64,000 bases of DNA from an uncultured Mediterranea sp. (GCF_902493215.1 NZ_CABUOL010000004.1:62001-126000); one strand, 5' to 3'; counted from the first letter of the stretch, positions 44,267-52,929 are shown. Made by a program: numbers and translations. The notes: generated by a model not told the origin, from the letters alone.

Positions 44267-46032
44267 AAGGAATTCACATATTCGGTTAGTGCTTCAATGT
44301 CTTTCTTGGATACTTTCTTTTCGATACCATGGCGGTGTACCTCAAAGACTTCCTGCATCGTGGCTGCACGCCCGTCGAACAGATAGGGAGCCGTACGCCA
44401 TACTTCACGCAAGGTCGGAGTATCCCATCCTTTTTCAAACTCCACATCCTCGCCGATGCGGTGCATCTTCAAGTCTGTATAGTAGATACCGCTATGACAC
44501 TCACCACATTTCAACTTGTCGAAGACCTTCTTGCCGGCCTGTGCCTTCTCGGACAATTCGCCATTGACCAGATAAGGACTGGGCACAGGTTGCAGGGACT
44601 TCAGATAAGCATCCACGCAACGTGCATCTTCTTCCGACACGTCAAAGAACTGGATAAACTTGAAACCGGCACGTACAGCCCATTCGGCCGACTCACGGAC
44701 ACCTGATATCATGCTGGGCGGAGTGACATGGCTGAACAACATGCTCTTACAGTTCTTGGAATTGCCTACACCATCGTTCATCAAATCCCAATTCATACCA
44801 TCGGTACGCGCATCGCCCGGATGGCAACCGTTACAGCTCTGCCAATTCTGGAAACAATGTGAAGCGTCATTGAAATATTTTTCACCCTTGTCGATATCGC
44901 TCTCCACGCGCTCCGGATTCAAGTTGGCCGAAGTCAAGGCAAGGGTATGTATATCCATTACATTCAAGATGTCTGCAAAATAGGTCGGTACAAACAAACG
45001 ACGGTCGGCCAGCAGAATGGCGCGGGGACCATTGCCCTGCAAGGGAATGCGTTCGCGCAAGCCATACAGGAATGTCAGGTCGTACTCCAGCAATTTCTTG
45101 TCGGGATAGGCCAGGAACTTATCCAGCATCTCTTTATGACGTATCACACTGATTTCGTGCGTACCCGAATGGGAAATGAAAATGCTCTCGTCGTTGCAGG
45201 CTATACTCCAGATACCTGCTGCACCACGTTCGGGCTCATCTACAATCACAACGCCGAGGAACTCCTGCTTTTCAGTATCAATCACACTGAAAGCACTTGT
45301 GTTCATCCAACCCTGCTGCAGCTGGGAAGTAGGAACCGTATAGCGTCCCAAGTTGTGGGACACATAAACATATTTTCCGTCGGGAGTTATACAGATTCCG
45401 CGCAAGGCATTGCTGCCGTTGGCCAATTTGATATCCTTTACTTTGGTAAAGCTCTCCAGATCGATAACCGACACACAGGCAGCTACATAATCCAAATCGG
45501 CCCGCTGGGCGGGGAGAAAATTCGTCACATACAGATATTTGCCATCTTTGCTGACAACGGCCGACTTCGGTTCACGAAGGACAGGAGCCGTACGCAAGAC
45601 CTTGTTGGTGGACATATCCACTTCGGAAACCGTGTTTTGGAACTGGTTGCAGACATACAGACGACCTGCCTCCTTATTGACAATCGGACTGCAGGCACCC
45701 GAACCGGTTTCCACCACCGCAATTTCCTTGCCTGCGGGCCAATCCAGCACATGGAGCAGTCCCTTGGTTTCGAATGTAGTGACATACACCCGATTTCCAT
45801 CTGCTGCCACTCCTGTCGGAATTTCCGGCATGGCAAACGATTTTTCCAACTTCTGGCCGTCTGCCGAATAGACCGCAACTCTGCGGCTTCCCTTTTCCGA
45901 CATAACCAGTTTTCCCTGAGCATCCAAAACCAGACCTGTGGGATACAACGGGTTATGGCCAGCAAAAACTGTCATGGCCATACCCGTCATAAATCCCAGT
46001 AACAAACCTTTTATGTTTCTTTGTGTCTTCAT
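44263..46032 (-). CDS. Exported beta-propeller and di-haem cytochrome c peroxidase-like protein
   Basis: 589 residues with a signal peptide (GLLLGFMTGMAMTVFA). Residues about 30-370 form YVTN/NHL-type propeller blades (PTGLVLDAQGKLVMSEKGSRRVAVYS, GICITPDGKYVYVSHNLG). The C-terminal part has two c-type haem sites, CNGCH (C400, C403, H404) and CGECH (C509, C512, H513), plus the peroxidase/MauG-type block TPTLREVWRTAPYLFDGRAATMQEVF. Family role: reduction of peroxide or oxidation of a protein or small-molecule substrate in the periplasm. First structural gene after the IclR regulator (14-bp gap). Confidence 0.8.
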   Translation of the reverse strand: MKTQRNIKGLLLGFMTGMAMTVFAGHNPLYPTGLVLDAQGKLVMSEKGSRRVAVYSADGQKLEKSFAMPEIPTGVAADGNRVYVTTFETKGLLHVLDWPAGKEIAVVETGSGACSPIVNKEAGRLYVCNQFQNTVSEVDMSTNKVLRTAPVLREPKSAVVSKDGKYLYVTNFLPAQRADLDYVAACVSVIDLESFTKVKDIKLANGSNALRGICITPDGKYVYVSHNLGRYTVPTSQLQQGWMNTSAFSVIDTEKQEFLGVVIVDEPERGAAGIWSIACNDESIFISHSGTHEISVIRHKEMLDKFLAYPDKKLLEYDLTFLYGLRERIPLQGNGPRAILLADRRLFVPTYFADILNVMDIHTLALTSANLNPERVESDIDKGEKYFNDASHCFQNWQSCNGCHPGDARTDGMNWDLMNDGVGNSKNCKSMLFSHVTPPSMISGVRESAEWAVRAGFKFIQFFDVSEEDARCVDAYLKSLQPVPSPYLVNGELSEKAQAGKKVFDKLKCGECHSGIYYTDLKMHRIGEDVEFEKGWDTPTLREVWRTAPYLFDGRAATMQEVFEVHRHGIEKKVSKKDIEALTEYVNSL

Positions 46033-46046
46033 GGTTTAATTATATC

Positions 46047-46829
46047 TTATTTAGTTCGTATATACCCCAATTCTGCGGAGATGCGGGCAGCCGTTTCCTT
46101 TATCAAGGCCGCATCTTCCTCTATCACTTTTTCAGGAAGCCTGTCTTTGGGTCCTGAAATCCAGATGGCTCCACAAGGATAGCCTCTGAAGTTGAAGACA
46201 GGAGCACCTATGCAGATAACCCCCGAAAGTTCTTCTTCATTGTCCATCGCAAACCCCTGCCGGAACACGTTTTCGAGTTCCTCCAGATAGCGTTCACGGG
46301 ACGTGATTGTCCGCTCATTGAACCGCTTGAACTCCATATAGGAGAGATATCTGTCTCTTACCGTGTTTGGGAGATAGGCCATGATAGCCTTTCCCGGCGC
46401 GGAACAATGCAGTTCAAACGGCTTGCCCGGCGACAACTTGAAGCTGAAGGCGTAGGAACCTTGGGCCTGATCGATAAAAATACCTTTTTCTTCACCCAGT
46501 ACCCCGAAGCACACCGTTTCCTTCAGCTTGTCACGCAGCTCCCGCATGTAAGGGAAAACCGTTTCGAGCAGCTGATGCTCGTTCAAAGCACGGAACCCCA
46601 ACGTCAGCAGCTTGCGGGACAATTTATATCGTCTGGAATCCTCTTCATACATCAGATACTCCAGCCTTACCATCGCATTCAGGATGCGATAGGCCGTAGT
46701 CTGCGATATTTCAAGATCATCCTTTATTTCCTGCAAGGTTTTTCCTTGGTAACTATATGAAAGATAATCCAACACAGCCAACCCCTTTTCCAAGTTGGGC
46801 ACCGAATAACCCGTATCCTTTTTTTCCAT
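46047..46829 (-). CDS. IclR-family transcriptional regulator
   Basis: 260 residues from ATG 46829; ATG 46850 gives 7 extra residues and begins with the same MEK codons because of a 21-bp direct repeat. N-terminal winged helix (NLEKGLAVLDYLS, TLQEIKDDLEISQTTAYRILNAMVRLEYL) and a C-terminal GAF-like effector domain (FIDQAQGSYAFSFKLSPGKPFELHCSAPGKAIMAY, GFAMDNEEELSGVICIGAPVFNF), the classic IclR layout. Heads the cluster on the same strand, which implies it controls it. Effectors of IclR proteins are often small aromatic or aliphatic acids, which fits a hydroxybenzoate-type signal, but this is inference. Confidence 0.9.
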   Translation of the reverse strand: MEKKDTGYSVPNLEKGLAVLDYLSYSYQGKTLQEIKDDLEISQTTAYRILNAMVRLEYLMYEEDSRRYKLSRKLLTLGFRALNEHQLLETVFPYMRELRDKLKETVCFGVLGEEKGIFIDQAQGSYAFSFKLSPGKPFELHCSAPGKAIMAYLPNTVRDRYLSYMEFKRFNERTITSRERYLEELENVFRQGFAMDNEEELSGVICIGAPVFNFRGYPCGAIWISGPKDRLPEKVIEEDAALIKETAARISAELGYIRTK

Positions 46830-46855
46830 ATTTGAACACAGCTTTTCCATATTTG
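46822..46855 (-). promoter_or_regulatory. Direct repeat over the iclR start, candidate operator
   Basis: Two copies of TTTTCCATATTTG (46822-46834 and 46843-46855), 21 bp apart; the second extends into TTCCATATTTGGAA, an inverted repeat. They lie just downstream of the predicted transcription start and overlap both possible start codons, a position suited to autoregulation. Confidence 0.5.
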
Positions 46856-46877
46856 GAATATTAATTCATACTGGAAT

Positions 46878-46909
46878 TAAACATAAGAATTTATTTTCAG
46901 GGAGACAAA
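46878..46909 (-). promoter_or_regulatory. Promoter for the IclR cluster
   Basis: Minus strand TTTG (46909-46906), 20-nt spacer, TATGTTTA (46885-46878), one base off the TAnnTTTG consensus. Predicted start near 46870. Confidence 0.6.
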
Positions 46910-46968
46910 TGCTTTAGCATTTTTTTATACTACTCATTCTCCACAAAAACCTCTCCCAACAATCTGTC

Positions 46969-47056
46969 TTCCACAAAGCATTGTTTTAGCCAGACAAAAG
47001 TAATGCTTTATCGTGGAAAAAGCATCGTTTTCGCACACGGACTTCCTACGCTTTAC
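46969..47056. repeat. Tandem array, period 22 bp, 3-4 units
   Basis: Units start at 46969, 46991, 47013 and (degenerate) 47035. Core AAAGCATTGTTTT / AAAGCATCGTTTTCGC; AAAGCAT (46975) and ATGCTTT (47003) form a longer inverted repeat. The core resembles the arrays at 7.7 and 38.8 kb. Confidence 0.65.
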
Positions 47057-47111
47057 ACTATTTTAAATATAGGTAAGCTTTCGGCACAGGCAAAACTGCG
47101 TTTTCCCCCTC

Positions 47112-47220
47112 TGTACTTCGCTCGGTTTGCACTATCGGTTCAGAATATAGGCGGCACCTCGGATGTACAAAAGATGAAAACTGTGTTTCCTCTTTTGTAC
47201 TTCGCTCGGTTTGCACTATC
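47112..47220. repeat. 25-bp direct repeat covering the biotin promoter
   Basis: TGTACTTCGCTCGGTTTGCA plus CTATC occurs perfectly at 47112-47136 and 47196-47220 (84 bp apart), with similar AAAACTGnGTTT flanks upstream. A weaker third copy (TTTACACTAT) lies at 47052-47061. Confidence 0.8.
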
Positions 47221-47224
47221 TTTG
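47194..47224 (+). promoter_or_regulatory. Promoter of the biotin operon
   Basis: TTTG (47194-47197), 19-nt spacer, TATCTTTG (47217-47224): a full consensus match. Predicted start near 47231, followed by AAGGAG (47241-47246). Confidence 0.85.
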
Positions 47225-47257
47225 CCATTCGAAAATCAATAAGGAGACTTGACCATC

Positions 47258-49678
47258 GTGAAAAAGAAACCGATCAGAAAATCGTCACTGCGCTTCCGCC
47301 GCTGGAGCCACAAGAGCTATGCTGCATTTGCCAGCATCGGGCGGAATGTCACTATCGGACGCCTGTCCAAAGGCGTGGCCGACAGTTCGCTGCGCAAACA
47401 GACGGACACGACGGATACACTCCTTCCATCCTTATCATCCATTATGACCATCGAACAACTGAAACTGCGGGTACTGGCAGGCACAGCCCTGTCGCCCGAA
47501 GAAGCGGCCTGGCTGGCAGGTACGGCCGACCGCGAGGCGCTCTACCGCGCCGCCCACGAGATTACCGAGGCATGTGCCCCGCGCGAATTCGATATGTGCT
47601 CCATCGTCAATGCCAAGTCGGGCCGATGCCCTGAAAACTGCAAATGGTGCGCACAATCCTCCCACTACCACACACAGGCCGACATCTACGACCTGCTGCC
47701 CGCCGAAGAATGCCTGCGGCACGCCCGTGCCAACGAAGAGCAGGACGTCAACCGGTTCTCCCTGGTGACCAGCGGACGAAAACCTTCCAAGAAACAGATT
47801 GAACAACTTTGCGACACGGTGCGCTACCTGCGCCGCCATTCGTCCATCCAGCTCTGCGCCTCGCTGGGCCTGGCCGATGAAGACGAACTGCGGCAACTGC
47901 ACGAAGCCGGCGTGACGCGCTACCACTGCAATCTCGAGACGGCTCCCAGCTACTTCCCCACCCTCTGCTCCACACACACGCAGGAGGAGAAGATACACAC
48001 GCTGGAAGCAGCCCGCCGCGTGGGCATGGACGTGTGCAGCGGCGGCATTATCGGCATGGGCGAAACAATGGAGCAGCGAATCGAGCTGGCTTTCACGCTC
48101 CGCAAGCTGGGCGTGCAATCCATCCCCATGAACCTGCTCAGCCCCATCAAGGGTACGCCGCTCGAACATCAGGCACCGCTGACCGAGGACGAGATACTAA
48201 CCACCATTGCTCTTTTCCGCTTCATCAACCCCACAGCCTACCTGCGCTTTGCAGGCGGACGTTCGCAACTCAGCCGCGACGCCGTGAAGAAAGCCTTATA
48301 TATAGGTATCAACTCGGCCATCGTGGGCGACCTGCTCACCACCCTCGGCTCGAAGGTAGCTGAAGACAAGCAGCTGGTGCGCGAGGCAGGTTACCGCCTC
48401 TGCGACTCACAGTTCGACCGCGAACACCTGTGGCATCCCTATACCTCGACCACCAATCCGCTGCCCGTCTACAAAGTGAAGAGTGCGCAGGGAGCCACTA
48501 TCACACTGGAAAGTGGTGAAACACTGATAGAAGGCATGTCTTCGTGGTGGTGCCAGGTGCACGGCTACAACCACCCCGTACTGAACCAGGCCGTGGAGGA
48601 ACAGCTGAAACGGATGTCGCACGTCATGTTCGGCGGCCTGACACACGACCCTGCCATCGAACTGGGCCGTCTGCTGCTGCCGCTGGTGCCGCCCTCCATG
48701 CAGAAAATCTTCTACGCCGACTCTGGCTCCGTAGCCGTGGAGGTAGCGCTGAAGATGGCCGTACAATATTGGGTCGGACGGGGAAAGGAGAAGAAAAACA
48801 ATTTCGTCACTATCCGCTCGGGTTACCACGGCGATACATGGAATGCCATGTCGGTCTGCGACCCCGTCACGGGCATGCACTCGCTCTTCGGCAGTGCCCT
48901 GCCCGTGCGCTACTTCGTGCCGCAACCCCGCTCGCGCTTCAACGGTGAATGGAATCCTGACGACATCCTGCCGCTGAAAGAAACCATCGAACGCCATGCC
49001 GACGAACTGGCCGCCCTCATCCTCGAGCCCATCGTGCAAGGCGCGGGCGGCATGTGGTTCTATCATCCGCAATACCTGCGCGAAGCCGCCCGCCTGTGCC
49101 GCGAACACGGCCTGCTGCTCATCTTCGACGAGATAGCCACGGGCTTCGGACGGACGGGACGCCTCTTCGCCTGGGAGCATGCGGGTGTGGAGCCTGACAT
49201 CATGTGTATCGGCAAGGCGCTGACGGGCGGATACATGACCCTGTCTGCCGTACTGGCCACGAATGAGGTGGCCGATACCATCTCGAACCACGCCCCCGGC
49301 TGCTTCATGCACGGCCCCACATTCATGGGCAATCCGCTGGCCTGCGCCTGCGCCTGCGCCTCCATCCGCCTGCTCACGTCGACGGAATACGACTGGCAGG
49401 GACGGGTTCGCCGCATCGAAGCACAGCTGCGCCGCGAACTGGAACCTGCCCGACTGTTTCCGCAAGTGGCCGACGTGCGCGTATTGGGTGCCATCGGCGT
49501 CATCGAAACCAAGACACCGGTGGACATGGCCTGGATGCAGCGCCGCTTCGTGGAAGAGGGCATCTGGGTACGCCCCTTCGGACGACTGGTTTACCTGATG
49601 CCGCCCTTCGTCATCGAACCGGAGCAGTTGAGCCGACTGACGGGAGGATTGCTGAAAATTGTAGCGGAAATGAAATAA
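47258..49678 (+). CDS. bioBA: BioB-BioA fusion (biotin synthase / DAPA aminotransferase), with possible N-terminal leader peptide
   Basis: Bifunctional biotin enzyme. From ATG 47444, residues 1-320 are biotin synthase: radical-SAM CPENCKWC (C62, C66, C69), SLVTSGRKP, YHCNLETAPSYF and a C-terminal YLRFAGGRSQLS. From about 325 onward is BioA: HLWHPYTS, SSWWCQVHGYNHP, YHGDTWNAMSVCDP, FDEIATGFGRTG and PLP Lys K591 in CIGKALTGGYM. The frame stays open upstream to GTG 47258, placed well after AAGGAG, adding 62 Lys/Arg-rich residues (RFRRWSHKSYAAFASIG..., VTIGRLSKGVADSSLRKQ) that are not part of normal BioB. Either this is an N-terminal extension or translation also starts at 47444, where no strong ribosome site is visible. 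First gene of bioBA-F-G-C-D. Confidence 0.9.
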   Translation: MKKKPIRKSSLRFRRWSHKSYAAFASIGRNVTIGRLSKGVADSSLRKQTDTTDTLLPSLSSIMTIEQLKLRVLAGTALSPEEAAWLAGTADREALYRAAHEITEACAPREFDMCSIVNAKSGRCPENCKWCAQSSHYHTQADIYDLLPAEECLRHARANEEQDVNRFSLVTSGRKPSKKQIEQLCDTVRYLRRHSSIQLCASLGLADEDELRQLHEAGVTRYHCNLETAPSYFPTLCSTHTQEEKIHTLEAARRVGMDVCSGGIIGMGETMEQRIELAFTLRKLGVQSIPMNLLSPIKGTPLEHQAPLTEDEILTTIALFRFINPTAYLRFAGGRSQLSRDAVKKALYIGINSAIVGDLLTTLGSKVAEDKQLVREAGYRLCDSQFDREHLWHPYTSTTNPLPVYKVKSAQGATITLESGETLIEGMSSWWCQVHGYNHPVLNQAVEEQLKRMSHVMFGGLTHDPAIELGRLLLPLVPPSMQKIFYADSGSVAVEVALKMAVQYWVGRGKEKKNNFVTIRSGYHGDTWNAMSVCDPVTGMHSLFGSALPVRYFVPQPRSRFNGEWNPDDILPLKETIERHADELAALILEPIVQGAGGMWFYHPQYLREAARLCREHGLLLIFDEIATGFGRTGRLFAWEHAGVEPDIMCIGKALTGGYMTLSAVLATNEVADTISNHAPGCFMHGPTFMGNPLACACACASIRLLTSTEYDWQGRVRRIEAQLRRELEPARLFPQVADVRVLGAIGVIETKTPVDMAWMQRRFVEEGIWVRPFGRLVYLMPPFVIEPEQLSRLTGGLLKIVAEMK

Positions 49679-49681
49679 CAA

Positions 49682-50854
49682 ATGACCATGAACTTTACCC
49701 AAGAACTGCAACAAGAACTCGACGCCCTGCGCGCCCGGGGTAACCTACGCCACCTGCCCCGCCTGGAGCACGACGGACGCTACATCACCACCCCCGACGG
49801 ACGGCGGATGCTGAACCTCTCGTCCAACGACTACCTGGGCCTGGCGGCCGATACCGACCTGCGCCGCGAATTTCTGGAAACGCTGACGCCCGAAACCTTC
49901 CTGCCCACCTCGTCGTCATCGCGCCTGCTCACGGGCAACTTCCGCGTCTATGACGAGCTGGAAGACGAACTGGCCCGGCGGTTCGGTACCGAAGCCGCGC
50001 TGGTGTTCAACTGCGGCTACCACGCCAACACGGGGATTCTGCCCGCCGTGGCCGATGCGCAGACGCTCATCCTGGCCGACAAGCTGGTGCACGCCAGCCT
50101 CATCGACGGCATCCGTCTCGCCGCGCCCGCCCGCTGCATCCGCTACCGCCACAACGACCTGGCGCAGCTGGAACGGCTCGTCAGCGAACACAGCGGCCAG
50201 TGCCACCGCCTCATCATCGTCACCGAAAGCGTGTTCAGCATGGACGGCGACCGCACCGACCTGCGCCGCCTCGTGGCTCTGAAACAACAATACGACAATG
50301 TGCTGCTCTACGTCGACGAGGCCCATGCCTTCGGTGTCTTCGGTCCCACGGGGCTGGGCTGCGCCGAGGAAGAGGGCTGCACAAGGGACATCGACTTCCT
50401 CGTGGGTACCTTCGGCAAGGCCTGCGCCTCGGCCGGAGCCTACGTGGCGTGTAGCCGGACGGTGCGCGAGTACCTCGTCAACCGCATGCGCCCGTTCATC
50501 TTCACCACCGCCCTGCCGCCCGTCAGCGTGGCATGGACGCTGTTCGTGGTGCGCCGGCTGGCCGCGATGGACGACCGCCGCCGCCACGTCCTGCGCCTGG
50601 GCGAACGGCTTCGTACCCGCCTGGCCGAGGAAGGATACTCTACCCCCAGTGTCAGCCAGATTGTGCCGATGATTGTGGGGCCGAGCGCCGACACCGTGCT
50701 GCGCGCCGAAGCCCTGCAACGCCACGGCTTCTACGCCCTGCCCGTCCGCCCGCCCACGGTGCCCGAAGGCACGTCGCGCATCCGCTTCTCGCTGACGGCC
50801 GCCCTGACGGAAGAGGAAATAAACGCCATTCCCTTTACTGAAGAAAACGATTGA
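49682..50854 (+). CDS. bioF: 8-amino-7-oxononanoate synthase
   Basis: 390 residues. PLP-dependent alpha-oxoamine synthase: LSSNDYLGLA, SSSSRLLTGN, FNCGYHANTGILPA, TESVFSMDGD, VDEAHAFGVFGPTG and PLP Lys K246 in GTFGKACASAGAY. Reaction: pimeloyl-ACP (or -CoA) + alanine to 8-amino-7-oxononanoate. Three bases after bioBA. ATG 49688 is an alternative start. Confidence 0.93.
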   Translation: MTMNFTQELQQELDALRARGNLRHLPRLEHDGRYITTPDGRRMLNLSSNDYLGLAADTDLRREFLETLTPETFLPTSSSSRLLTGNFRVYDELEDELARRFGTEAALVFNCGYHANTGILPAVADAQTLILADKLVHASLIDGIRLAAPARCIRYRHNDLAQLERLVSEHSGQCHRLIIVTESVFSMDGDRTDLRRLVALKQQYDNVLLYVDEAHAFGVFGPTGLGCAEEEGCTRDIDFLVGTFGKACASAGAYVACSRTVREYLVNRMRPFIFTTALPPVSVAWTLFVVRRLAAMDDRRRHVLRLGERLRTRLAEEGYSTPSVSQIVPMIVGPSADTVLRAEALQRHGFYALPVRPPTVPEGTSRIRFSLTAALTEEEINAIPFTEEND

Positions 50855-50870
50855 TAAAAATAGAATTCAC

Positions 50871-51536
50871 ATGAAACAAGTATACCTCATCCACGAACGC
50901 CATCCCCGCCTGCTCCTGTTCTTTGCCGGATGGGCGGCAGACGAAACGCCGTTCCGCCACTACCGTCCGCAGGGGATGGACTACCTGATCTGCTACGACT
51001 ACCGCACGCTGGACTTCGACGCCGCGCCCCTGCGCGACTATGCCGAGGTGCACGTCGTGGGCTGGTCGATGGGCGTATGGGCCGCCTCACACGTGCTGCC
51101 CTCCGCGGGCCTGAACGTGGCCAGCTGCACCGCCCTGAACGGCACGCCCCGCCCCATCGACGAGCGGCGCGGCATCCCGCCCGCCATCTACCAGGGCACG
51201 CTCGACGGACTGACGGGCGCCTCGCTCCACAAGTTCCTGCGCCGCATGTGTGCCGACAGCACCGCCTTCCGCGAGTTTCTCGACCGCACACCCCGCCGCC
51301 CGCTGGACGAGATACGCGACGAGCTGGCCTGCATCGCCCGCCTCGACACCACGCTGCCCGACGCCGCGCTGGCGTGGACCGAGGCTGTCGTGGGACGCGC
51401 AGACCGCATCATCCCGCCCGCCAACCAGCTGACGGCCTGGCGCGAGCTGGGCACGCCCGTCCTCGAGACCGACGACGCACACTACCAGGAACCTCTCTTC
51501 AAACACTACCTGCAAGATCGATGGACAAACAACTGA
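50871..51536 (+). CDS. bioG: Pimeloyl-[ACP] methyl ester esterase BioG
   Basis: 221 residues. DUF452 alpha/beta hydrolase with FFAGWAADETPF near the N-terminus, nucleophile S66 in VGWSMGVWAA, and the late DDAHY with the likely catalytic His. BioG frees pimeloyl-ACP from its methyl ester at the end of the BioC-BioH type pathway, replacing BioH. It lies 16 bp after bioF, and its last 16 bases overlap bioC. Confidence 0.88.
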   Translation: MKQVYLIHERHPRLLLFFAGWAADETPFRHYRPQGMDYLICYDYRTLDFDAAPLRDYAEVHVVGWSMGVWAASHVLPSAGLNVASCTALNGTPRPIDERRGIPPAIYQGTLDGLTGASLHKFLRRMCADSTAFREFLDRTPRRPLDEIRDELACIARLDTTLPDAALAWTEAVVGRADRIIPPANQLTAWRELGTPVLETDDAHYQEPLFKHYLQDRWTNN

Positions 51537-52288
51537 TAGCTGAACGATTTGCCCGCGCCCGCGCCACCTACAGCCGCGAGGCGCGCGTGCAGCAGCAGGT
51601 GGCCGAGAAGATGACCGCCCTGCTCCGCCGCACCCTGCCCGACGCCCGCTTCGACCGCATCGCCGAGTTCGGCTGCGGCACGGGGCTGTATTCGCAGCTC
51701 ATCCACGACACATGGCATCCCTCGCTGCTCCACCTCAACGATCTCTGCCCCGAGATGCGTTTCTGCCTAGAGGAACTGACGGCGCAACCCGGCGTGACCT
51801 TCGAGGCGGGCGATGCCGAGACCTGCCCCCTGCCCGGCGGGCTGGACCTGCTGACGTCGTGCTCCACCCTCCAGTGGTTCGCCTCGCCCCGTGACTTCTT
51901 CCGCCGCGCCGCCTCACTGTTCCGCCCCGACGGCGTGCTGGCCTTTACCACCTTCGGCCTGCGCAACCTGTACGAGATACGCACACTGACGGGCAACGGG
52001 CTGGACTACACGCCGCCCCAGCAGCTCCGCCGCGAGCTGGAAGACGCCGGCTTCCGCATCCTCCATCTGGAGCAGGAAGAGGCCGTGCTCCGCTTTCCCA
52101 CTCCCGTCGACGTCCTGCGCCACCTGCGCATGACGGGTGTCACCGGCACGGAAAAGCAGACGTGGAGCCGCGGCCGCCTGCAAGCGTTCTGCGACGAATA
52201 CATCCGCCGCTTCGGCTCACCCGAGGGAGTGAGCCTGACGTATCAACCGATATATGTGATTTCTTCCAAAAAAACACCAACATTATGA
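51521..52288 (+). CDS. bioC: Malonyl-[ACP] O-methyltransferase BioC
   Basis: 255 residues from ATG 51521, inside the bioG 3' end. SAM-binding motif I EFGCGTGLYS (49-58), LNDLCPEM, FEAGDAETCPLP and TSCSTLQWF typical of BioC. Reaction: methylation of malonyl-ACP to start pimelate synthesis on the fatty-acid cycle. Overlaps bioD by 4 bp (ATGA). Confidence 0.92.
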   Translation: MDKQLIAERFARARATYSREARVQQQVAEKMTALLRRTLPDARFDRIAEFGCGTGLYSQLIHDTWHPSLLHLNDLCPEMRFCLEELTAQPGVTFEAGDAETCPLPGGLDLLTSCSTLQWFASPRDFFRRAASLFRPDGVLAFTTFGLRNLYEIRTLTGNGLDYTPPQQLRRELEDAGFRILHLEQEEAVLRFPTPVDVLRHLRMTGVTGTEKQTWSRGRLQAFCDEYIRRFGSPEGVSLTYQPIYVISSKKTPTL

Positions 52289-52929
52289 ACAACATCTACT
52301 TCATCAGCGGCATCGACACCGATGCCGGAAAATCTTACTGCACCGCCTGGTATGCGGCGCAGCTCATCCAAGAAGGCCGACGGGTAATCACCCAGAAATT
52401 CATCCAGACAGGCAACGTGGGCCACAGCGAAGACATCGACCTGCACCGCCGCCTCATGGGCACCGGTTACCTGCCCGAAGACCGTGAAGGCCTCACCATG
52501 CCCGAAATCTTCTCCTACCCCGCCTCGCCCGACCTGGCCGCACGCATCGACCACCGCGAAATAAACTTCGAACGCATCGGGCAGGCTACGCAGGAACTGG
52601 CCCGCCGCTACGACACGGTGCTGGTCGAAGGTGCCGGCGGCCTGATGGTCCCCTTGAAGGACGAGTACCTCACCATCGACTACATCGCCGAACGGGGTTA
52701 TCCGCTCATCTTCGTCACCTCGGGCAAGTTGGGCAGCGTGAACCACACCCTGCTCAGCCTGGAAGCCGTTGCCCGCCGCGGCATCCGGCTCGACACCGTG
52801 CTCTACAATCTCTACCCCACCCTGGCCGACACCACCATTCAACAGGACACGCAGCAGTACCTGCGCCGCTACCTCGAACGACACTTCCCTCAATGCCGCT
52901 TCCTGACGGTACCGGTACTCGAAAGGTAA
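52285..52929 (+). CDS. bioD: Dethiobiotin synthetase
   Basis: 214 residues from ATG 52285. P-loop GIDTDAGKSY (9-18), Lys in TQKFIQTG, VEGAGGLMVPL and FVTSGKLGSVNHTLLSLEA are the BioD signatures. Reaction: carboxylation and ring closure of DAPA to dethiobiotin with ATP. Last gene of the operon; no hairpin is evident before the next gene, which has its own -7-like element. Confidence 0.93.
   Translation: MNNIYFISGIDTDAGKSYCTAWYAAQLIQEGRRVITQKFIQTGNVGHSEDIDLHRRLMGTGYLPEDREGLTMPEIFSYPASPDLAARIDHREINFERIGQATQELARRYDTVLVEGAGGLMVPLKDEYLTIDYIAERGYPLIFVTSGKLGSVNHTLLSLEAVARRGIRLDTVLYNLYPTLADTTIQQDTQQYLRRYLERHFPQCRFLTVPVLER

Larger units (their letters stand above)
46851..47257. other. Divergent intergenic region between the IclR cluster and the biotin operon
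   Basis: Contains the iclR promoter (46878-46909), a period-22 array (46969-47056), a promoter-like element repeated three times (47043-47224) and the biotin operon promoter and leader. No separate gene seen apart from the possible leader ORF described under bioBA. Confidence 0.65.
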
